Source: Pardosa pseudoannulata (Eukaryota; Arthropoda; Arachnida; Araneae; Lycosidae). Taken from it: a stretch of 64,000 nt of DNA. The stretch spans positions 134,643,573-134,707,572 of the forward strand of contig CM063502.1 of the NCBI GenBank assembly GCA_032207245.1. The letters are read 5' to 3'. Both the position numbers and the translations under genes were made by a program. Positions within the stretch are counted from its first letter, which is position 1. Every line of letters starts with the position of its first letter. Positions 56,301-64,000 of the stretch are shown here, piece by piece. The notes under the pieces were generated by a model that saw nothing but the letters and a program-made list of their open reading frames with translations, made no database searches and had not been told where the DNA came from.

Positions 56301-59300
56301 TGAGCAAAACAATATATATTAACCCTCCAAATCGAACCAAACTATAATGTTAAGAAACCTAGATTTTAAGATTACATTTATAGTTAATATTACAATTAGC
56401 ACACCCTCTCATACACATTTACATGCACACATTTACACAATAGGGTGAAATTTCGTTAACAGCTGCAAGTTTTTGCTACATGAAGGCAAATTATATTGGC
56501 AATTATCCCCATAATGTGTGTATCATGCTGCATATTTATTAATAAGCATGTAATACCATAGAAATAATATGATATATTACAAAATATAAGCATATGTATA
56601 TATAACATATCCCTCTATGATTTCAATGTATATAGTATTTATTACAAGGTATGTTACATTAGAAATAGAATAGATTTAACAGCGTATAAGTTTTAGCAGT
56701 CATAAACATTTCTATAGCTCCCAAAACAAAATAGTTTATTGATAATTTGTTTTAAAATAATTTTTTGGACATTATATACTAACACTGGCTCAAAGAATAA
56801 ATGGTGATCACGGAAAATGTTGCTGAAAATATTTTATTCTTTAATGTATTTTTAGTGTAGCGTGAAATTATTTTCCTTCATATGTAATTTAGGTGAGTTT
56901 ATGAAGCTGAAATATAAGTAGTCAAATAATAATAAGTATTACTTGGCCTTAATAAGGACTAGTATAAAGATTGTATGATGGATTTAACTTTTAATAGAAG
57001 TTTTAATATTTTTTAAATGATTTTCCTCCGTTTGATTTTACAACAAAAGAACTCCATAGAAAATTACTATCTCTAAATCTTAGTAGCTTAAGAAGTTAAT
57101 TGATTCGCACCTATAATACCTAACGAAGATATAAATTTGAGATTAACATATGTGCTTCATAAAAAAATGATTATTTTTTAATATAAATTTCTTCTCTTTA
57201 GATCATGAGAGATTAGGATATGAAAGATAAATTTCATATCTGCAAAATAGTTAGATATATTGTTGATATTGATATCAACACATATCCTAAATGGCTAACT
57301 TGTAATATTAACGCAGATGCCAATCTAAGTAAAGATTTTAAAAAAATATTTTGTATTTCAAGTCACATTCCATTTTTTACATCAATCCGATTCTTGGGAC
57401 TTTTAAATATGACTTATAAATTGCATCCTCTATTTTGGGAATAACATGGTTCAATAATTGCAGAATATATGCAGAATATATAATAAAGGAAAACTAAGGC
57501 AAATATTATAAAATCAATTTACTGTATTTACGATGTAGAGTGCTTTAGTTAATCCATATTTATGTCTAGAGATTCTACTTTTTCCATTTCGTATTCATAT
57601 TGAAATTTATTTTTCTTAAATATATGAAATAAATAGTTAACAAGCCTACAAAATTAAAAAAAAAATGCTTTTCTCTTATTGAGCAGACAAACGTTAAAGC
57701 ACAAATATTGAAGTATGAAAGTTACAGCTGTTCTCTAATTCCAGAAATCAGAGTACGACTTGTTTTACATATGACATGCCAATTACATTTCATAACATAT
57801 GCATATTTATTATCGTATAGTCAATTTTTTTCACTAATTACGGTGCTATAATTTCTACACCACCACTGAGTGCATAGAGAAAACAAATAAAAACAACATT
57901 TATTCCATTTACTTATTGAGAAGGTCATTTACCCTAGCAAAAAATTTAAAGGTGCAATCTGAAAATTTGAGTATAATTCGTTTCAAACTTCATGATGGGT
58001 GACAGCAGTATACATTTATGTTAATACAGAATACCGAAACATTTTAGCATATTTTTAAAGGTACAACTTTTTTATATTTGTGTTAACACAGCTACTATTA
58101 AGAGGTAGATAGGCAGTGAATATTTTATATCTAGAGCATTTACTTTTGTATGTTTTAATAGATAAATGATATTCAAGGTCAAAAATGTTTGAATCATGTT
58201 TGTGCTAGAAATTGGGGAACGGACAACTTGAAATTACCATAAGTTTCCAAAATATATTATGTAAGACTTATTCCCTTATTAAAAGCATTAAGTAACGTTC
58301 TAATTTATTTTTCAGTAACAGTTCATGCTTTATTTTTTGTTGATCTATATACATATAAGATAGCTATTTAAAAACTACTTGGTTTGTATTTCTCATACAA
58401 GAGGCTTATTAGATCGAGCCGAAACCCTCCAACTAACAGTTGAACTGAAACCTGTAATCGGGTTGAACACTGAAGATTAAGCTATACCACTATTATCTAA
58501 CTGTAAACGCAATGAAATGAGTACATTTAATAGTCTATATTTCGAAAGAATATAAAATAATTTTTAAGAATGTAATAAATAATCCATATATACTATATTT
58601 GTACCACATATATGAATTAATTTGGGACTTTACAGGTCTTAAACTGCCAGATATTTCATATCATAAAGAACCATTCTGTTTACCATAATCATCTTTCCTT
58701 GTCAAATAAATTAACATTAATAATGATATCATCACCGAGTCGATTATATTATGTGTAGTAGCTTGATATATATATCTGCTAGATTAGATTATATGCGCTC
58801 TATCAGTTATAGAAACGTATCTACATAATAAACGTTACAGATTATAATTAATACCTTGAATATAAGCTTAATACATGTAAATCCCAAATTCTCCGGACTG
58901 CTCTGATCAGTAAAACCTATTGAGAGTAAATAATTCATCCTGCTCTGTTTTCATATAACTTTTAAACAAAATCCATAGATTATCAAGAGAATATATCTTC
59001 ATGCGCACTGTAAAAATAAATTAATTTAGGGTACAGATATGAATCTATTTAAAATAATGCTGATTCGTGGTGCAAACTGTAAGTTTATTAATATAAACCT
59101 AATAATGTATGTAGATTAAGTCCATCCAATCTCAGTATAGTTGATATTAATACAAAGAATTAAAATATCCTCAATTATGTCAGCCAACCAATAACCTTTA
59201 TCACAATGAAAATCAATAATCTTTAATGAACTAATACTACAAAAAATAAGAAATGTAAAATATTGAAGAAAGGGAGAGAGAAAATATAACATACAATAAG

Positions 59301-60100
59301 AACCTAATATATAAATATTATAATCAATTTGATGTAAGTCTTTTTAAAATAACATTAAAATAACATCAAATTTTTAAATTATGGTATTTTTTTAAAATAT
59401 ATTTGATGTATTATTTAACCTAAGATTAAATCTATTTTTCACAATGTTAAATATTTAAGAAAAATGTTACAATAAGAATATATTATAAAGCTAATATTTT
59501 TAAATCTAGTAAGTTTAAATACAATATTAAAATCTCAAGATTTTTTAAAAATTAAAATTATATATTTTCATTAATCTTACCATTATCCTAGATTAAATCT
59601 ATTTTTCTCAAAAAATTGTCTTCAGTTGTTCAGAAGTTAAGGAAGGTGATATTTTATAATTCTGACGAAAATATCTTTTAAATATTTAATCATTTTTTGC
59701 ATTCATGCAGAGCATTAATCTTACATTCCGTATTTCTGCATTGTACCAAACGATTAAGACTAAGGGATATTTATTATTAACACGAGCTGTAACCCATTCT
59801 ATCTGTTTATTAACTTTCTGTTCTGTATTTTTCTTGTACATAAATGAATTGCATAGATTTGTTTCGCGAAAGATATCTTAACCATACAGCATTAAAAGTG
59901 TAGTATTTGAATACGAATAAATTATATCAGAAGAGAAAAATTGTAATTTATTCAACGCGGTGGGAAATATTTTAGGCCCGACTACCGTAGACTACAATTA
60001 ATTGAATAAATTATTTATATATAGGCAAGGATATAAAGTACCATTCATAAGAGCTAAATAAATTTCATTTCTCACACACACACACACATATACATGTATT
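56301..60100. other. Intergenic, nothing recognised
   Basis: AT-rich. The open frame at 57220-57444 (plus) has no known motif. No RNA gene or element end supported. A short (CA)n(TA)n tract at 60070-60125 leads into the satellite. Confidence 0.4.
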
Positions 60101-60108
60101 TACACACC

Positions 60109-60998
60109 TATATATGTATATGTGTGTGTGACTACAGTCAGAACTCTATTTAACGAAGTCTCTAAGTCCCTAAAAATAGTTCGTTATATAGAAGATTAAT
60201 TACGTAGGATTTACCTTTTGAAGTACGTAAAACAGATATATGTATATGTGTGTGTGACTACAGTCAGAACTCTATTCAACGAAGTCTCTAAGTCCCTAAA
60301 ATAGTTCGTTATATAGAAGATTAATTATGTAAGATTTATCTTTTGAAGTACGTAAAACAGATACATGTATATATGTGTGTGTGACTACAGTCAGAACTCT
60401 ATTCAACGAAGTCTCTAAGTCCCTAAAATAGTTCGTTATATAGAAGATTAATTATGTAAGATTTATCTTTTGAAGTACGTAAAACAGATATATGTATATG
60501 TGTGTGTGTGACTACAGTCAGAACTCTATTCAACGAAGTCTCTAAGTCCCTAAAATAGTTCGTTATATAGAAGATTAATTATGTAAGATTTATCTTTTGA
60601 AGTACGTAAAACAGATACATGTATATATGTGTGTGTGACTACAGTCAGAACTCTATTCAACGAAGTCTCTAAGTCCCTAAAATAGTTCGTTATATAGAAG
60701 ATTAATTATGTAAGATTTATCTTTTGAAGTACGTAAAACAGATATATGTATATGTGTGTGTGTGACTACAGTCAGAACTCTATTCAACGAAGTCTCTAAA
60801 TCCCTAAAAATAGTTCGTTATATAGAAGATTAATTACGTGGGATTTATCTTTTGAAGTACGTAAAACAGATATATGTATATGTGTGTGTGACTACAGTCA
60901 GAACTCTATTCAACGAAGTCTCTAAATCCCTAAAAATAGTTCGTTATATAGAAGATTAATTACGTAGGATTTATCTTTTGAAGTACGTAAAACAGATC
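60109..60998. repeat. Seven-copy satellite, unit 126-127 bp, made from a pogo/Tigger-like terminal repeat
   Basis: CAGTCAGAACTCTATT occurs at 60135, 60261, 60388, 60515, 60642, 60769 and 60895. Each unit reads ACTACAG + TCAGAACTCTATTCAACG + AAGTCTCTAAGTCCC, TAGTTCGTTATATAGAAG, a GGATTTA segment, GAAGTACGTAAAACAGAT and a short TATATGTATATGTGTGTG tract. Copies 2-5 are almost identical; copies 1, 6 and 7 share CCCTAAAAATAG and TTAATTACGT, which copies 2-5 lack. The linker alternates (ACATGTATATATG before copies 3 and 5, TATATGTATATG before copies 4 and 6), giving a 254-bp dimer. TA precedes every CAG. Confidence 0.93.
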
Positions 60999-61606
60999 TT
61001 AAATGCATAAATACTTAACATAACTAATAAATGAATCACAGTTTTGTATGAACTAATATATATTTGTTCTATTTATTTTGAGCACGAAAAAGAAATTTGA
61101 GAAGAAAATCAGAATAAAGCAAAACATTCTCTGGGAAATCACTGTATTTTCAATTTAAAACATTGCATCAACATAGTTTGATTGGAATGACATTGTATTT
61201 AAGTAAATTTAAGTATACATTACCTTAGCTGATAAAATAATCTGAGATGTTGTTTGAAAAGTATCTTTTCTCATAATATGTCTTCTGGTTGAAATGCAAA
61301 GAATGACAGAAAATTTACCGCTGTCGGAGAGTTAGTGGTCTGGTAAAACCAGTTCAACGTAATATATGTCCATAAAGTGTGTTAAAAGAATAAGTTTATA
61401 ATATCCAGAAAGAGATTGATAAATATAGAGGAAAATAAAGTTTTTTCACAAGGCAAAACGAGTTTTTTTTTACTGTAACCTTATTTATAAGGTTACAGTA
61501 AAAAAAAACTCGTTAAGTAGATAATGTATTTCGCTATACGGAAGGATTTCCTTGGTTCTAACGAAAAGTTCGCAAAATAGAGACTTGTTGAATAGAAGTT
61601 CTATTG
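60135..61606. mobile_element. pogo/Tigger-like DNA transposon relict with amplified left end
   Basis: The right end (61555-61606), reversed, begins CAATAGAACTTCTATTCAAC followed by AAGTCTCTA. It matches the left unit CAGTCAGAACTCTATTCAAC followed by GAAGTCTCTA. The C-A start, flanking TA on the left, and repeated TTCGTTATA / TTCGCTATAC motifs inside both ends fit pogo/Tigger elements. The interior (61000-61450) shows no transposase I can read, so this is a non-autonomous or gutted copy. Right-end TA flank is not exact. Confidence 0.6.
61457..61514. repeat. Perfect palindrome, 28-bp arms with a 2-base spacer
   Basis: The left arm 61457-61484 starts AACGAG followed by nine T, then ACTGTAACCTTAT. 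The spacer is TT, and 61487-61514 is its exact reverse complement ending CTCGTT. It lies inside the pogo-like relict just before its right end. Confidence 0.95.
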
Positions 61607-61611
61607 TTTTG

Positions 61612-61612
<1 letters not shown>

Positions 61613-61678
<66 letters not shown>
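61613..61678. repeat. Compound (TA)n(TG)n microsatellite
   Basis: (AT) to about 61636, then (GT) to about 61676. It abuts the right end of the pogo-like relict. Confidence 0.95.
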
Positions 61679-61679
<1 letters not shown>

Positions 61680-62366
61680 AAGAGAGCTAAAGACCGAAAT
61701 AAACAGAGAAAAGTATGAATTAAAATTAACAAAGTATATAATTATTTATATTAATATAAGCCCGACGTAAATATATTTCCAGTGCATATGAATTGCAAGT
61801 TAAATTTAGTTCCTACCAGATCCTTAATAAAAGAACTTTTACAACTTAGTTATTATAAAAAAGTTTTTGTGAATTTTAATTGCATAAAATTCTAATGTTT
61901 AGAGTTTTTTTATTATAATAAGTATTTACCATTTATGCTTGTACAATAGTATGAAATATTAAGTAATAAAAGCACATAACTTTGTAATACTGGAAGGGAT
62001 AAAATGTTTACAAATCTAAGCATACTCATAGAATTTTGAAATACTTAATATTCTTTCCAAAATCAACATTTTTTATTCTTGATGCATAAGGATTTTGCAT
62101 AGTGATTTTAATACCACACTGCTCCAACCAAACGTATACACATCGAAGAAAACGTATTAGCAGGTGTCTTAAAATTTGGAATCTTTCTTTACTTTTAATC
62201 AACTAATTAATCTCAGTTTCTACACAGCAAATAGATCATATTTAGGAAAAAGAAACTAAATGCTTGCAATAATATAAAAAATTAAAATATTGATTATTGC
62301 ACCACCTAGTGTATTTATACTACGCCAAATCCAGAAATATATTTTATATTAATCTATGATTAGTAT
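61679..62366. other. Intergenic, nothing recognised
   Basis: AT-rich, no gene or element end supported. Confidence 0.4.
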
Positions 62367-63010
62367 CATCAGAAATTTTGAAATTTCACACTTCAAACGT
62401 TCTCGTATATATTTATACCTAAAGTTATATTTTATATATCATATACTATTTTATCTCAAAATATATGAAATTCTAAAAATATGTAAGTGAAAACTAATAA
62501 ATATGTTAATAAAATAAATTAATAAAATTACAATGACTGTATAACTATAAAATCATTTCAGAATAAACTACTATCATCCAGTATAGTTTACTAGAGTTAC
62601 TAGAATCATTGTAATGCTTCATCCTAGAACAATGTTATCGTATTTAAATAATAGTGATTGCACTTTTCGAGTTATAAAAACACATTTTTTATTCATCATA
62701 AATTTTGAAATTTGAAACTTCAAACGTTCTCTTATTTATTTATACCTAAAGTTAAATTTTATATATCATATACTATTTTATCTGAAAATATATGAAATTC
62801 TAAAAATATGTAAGGGAAAATTAATAAATATGTTAATAAAACTAATTTATAAAATTACAATGACTATATAACTATAAAACCATTTCAGAATAAACTACTA
62901 TCATCCAGTATAGTTTACTAGAGTTACTAGAGTCATTACAATGCTTCATCCTAGAACAATGTTATCATATTTAAATAATAGTGATTGCACTTTTATGTCA
63001 TAAAAACACC
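62367..63010. repeat. Tandem duplication, two copies with 327-bp period
   Basis: Copy 1 is 62367-62683 and copy 2 is 62694-63010. Shared sequence includes CTTCAAACGTTCTC, ATATATCATATACTATTTTA, CATTTCAGAATAAACTACTA and CATCCTAGAACAATGTTATC. By eye there are about 20 substitutions, so it is younger than the arrays at 43.6 and 52.1 kb. Confidence 0.92.
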
Positions 63011-64000
63011 TTATTTTTTTTATAAAATTAAGATTGTTATATTTTTATTTTTTTTTCAAAGAAATAAAATATTTTATATTTCATAATAATAAAAAGAGTG
63101 AAATTTTAAAAGCATTCATTAAACAAATATATAAAGTACTACTTTTCTACAGTAGTTGCTTTAATTTAGTAATATCTAAAGGAAATACCCTTTAAATTTT
63201 ATGCGCATGAGAATTTAAAGGTACTTATTTCTTTTAAATAAAGGCTTCAAGAAGCTGGAAACAAATTGATGTATTTCACTTAAAACATAATGAAACCTAT
63301 TTGAATCCATATTTTAACGTCATAGAATATTCTTAATGAGTTACGTGAAAAATTAAAATAATTGGCTTATGGAACGCATGTGGCACATTTAAAAGCAAAC
63401 ATGCCAACTTGAATTATACACGTTTGGGAAACTTAATTTAGTTATAACTCTAATTACGAGCTGAAACGAATCGAGAATCTCACGTCAACGAAAATGTTAA
63501 GTAATGGTGCAATTTATTGCTGTTCGCATCGTACTGTAGTAATGTTTCTCAGAGACAAAACAAACATAAAATTTATTATCTGACTATTGCTTATATGTAC
63601 TATGTTTTTAAACTAAGAAACGTGTCGTAAAATCAAATGTAATATAAAGGAACTGTAGCATAAAGGCATCAGTAATGAGCTTTTACAATGAAAATCTTTT
63701 GAAGGAAATGTACAATTTATTAATTTGTTTATCCTATTTAGTCTGCAAAAGTACTTATGAAAATCCATGATGTTCACGCCATATAACTTTGCATTACTTA
63801 ATTTGTAAATAGCTGAGCAAATAACTTACAGCTGAATAAATCCTTTCGAACCCATATGCTCACAATTAAATAAAATTTTCATCATTCTGAAAACTTTGAT
63901 TTTTTTTATCTTTATTACAAAAAGAATGAGAATACTTGTATTGAATTTATAAACTTCCTTATGTTGTTTTCTAAATTTATATTTGAATTAAATTTGAAAC
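63011..64000. other. Intergenic, nothing recognised
   Basis: AT-rich to the window edge, with no open frame, RNA gene or element end I can support. Confidence 0.4.

Noticed and set aside
60109..60998. CRISPR array or gene-family repeat
   Set aside because: The units are directly adjacent and identical throughout, with no unique spacers and no open frame; they match a transposon end.

Overview
This is a very AT-rich eukaryotic window (by eye roughly a quarter to 30% G+C) with long (TA)n, (CA)n and (TG)n microsatellites, sparse coding sequence and many decayed DNA transposons. The protein-coding gene, the intron with GT/AG borders and the transposon families (piggyBac, hAT, pogo/Tigger, Tc1) fit an animal. 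An arthropod, possibly an arachnid, is my best guess, but nothing here fixes the species.

One gene is convincing. On the minus strand, two coding exons (38762-36223 and 32917-31423) join in frame across a 3,305-bp intron. They encode a protein of about 1,344 residues with a signal peptide, a glycosylation-rich ectodomain, seven predicted membrane segments and a long serine-rich cytoplasmic tail. I read it as a proline-rich transmembrane protein 3/4 (PRRT3/PRRT4)-like protein. Two tiny upstream ORFs lie just 5' of its start codon, and a candidate polyadenylation signal lies about 470 bp past the stop.

The rest is intergenic. From left to right: a tandem duplication of about 1.1 kb in which one copy carries a 440-bp compound microsatellite (640-2470), running into an array of about 215-bp units (2320-2975); piggyBac-like relict A (9155-10026); a Tc1 transposase scrap (10418-10546); a perfect hairpin (12883-12919); a large microsatellite (16643); piggyBac-like relict B in the opposite orientation (17044-18499); hAT ends and an hAT transposase relict (22500-25200); more microsatellites; the PRRT gene (31.4-38.8 kb); diverged tandem arrays at 43.6-44.9 and 52.1-53.2 kb; an hAT element with intact 8-bp target duplications (50271-50948) between two copies of a 240-bp repeat; a pogo/Tigger-like element (60135-61606) whose left terminal repeat has become a seven-copy, 127-bp satellite with higher-order structure; and a 327-bp tandem duplication (62367-63010).

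No new multi-gene system is visible. The most distinctive observation is the satellite made from the end of a DNA transposon, with ancestral-looking outer copies and homogenised inner copies. Long stretches between these features show only AT-rich sequence with no gene that I can support.
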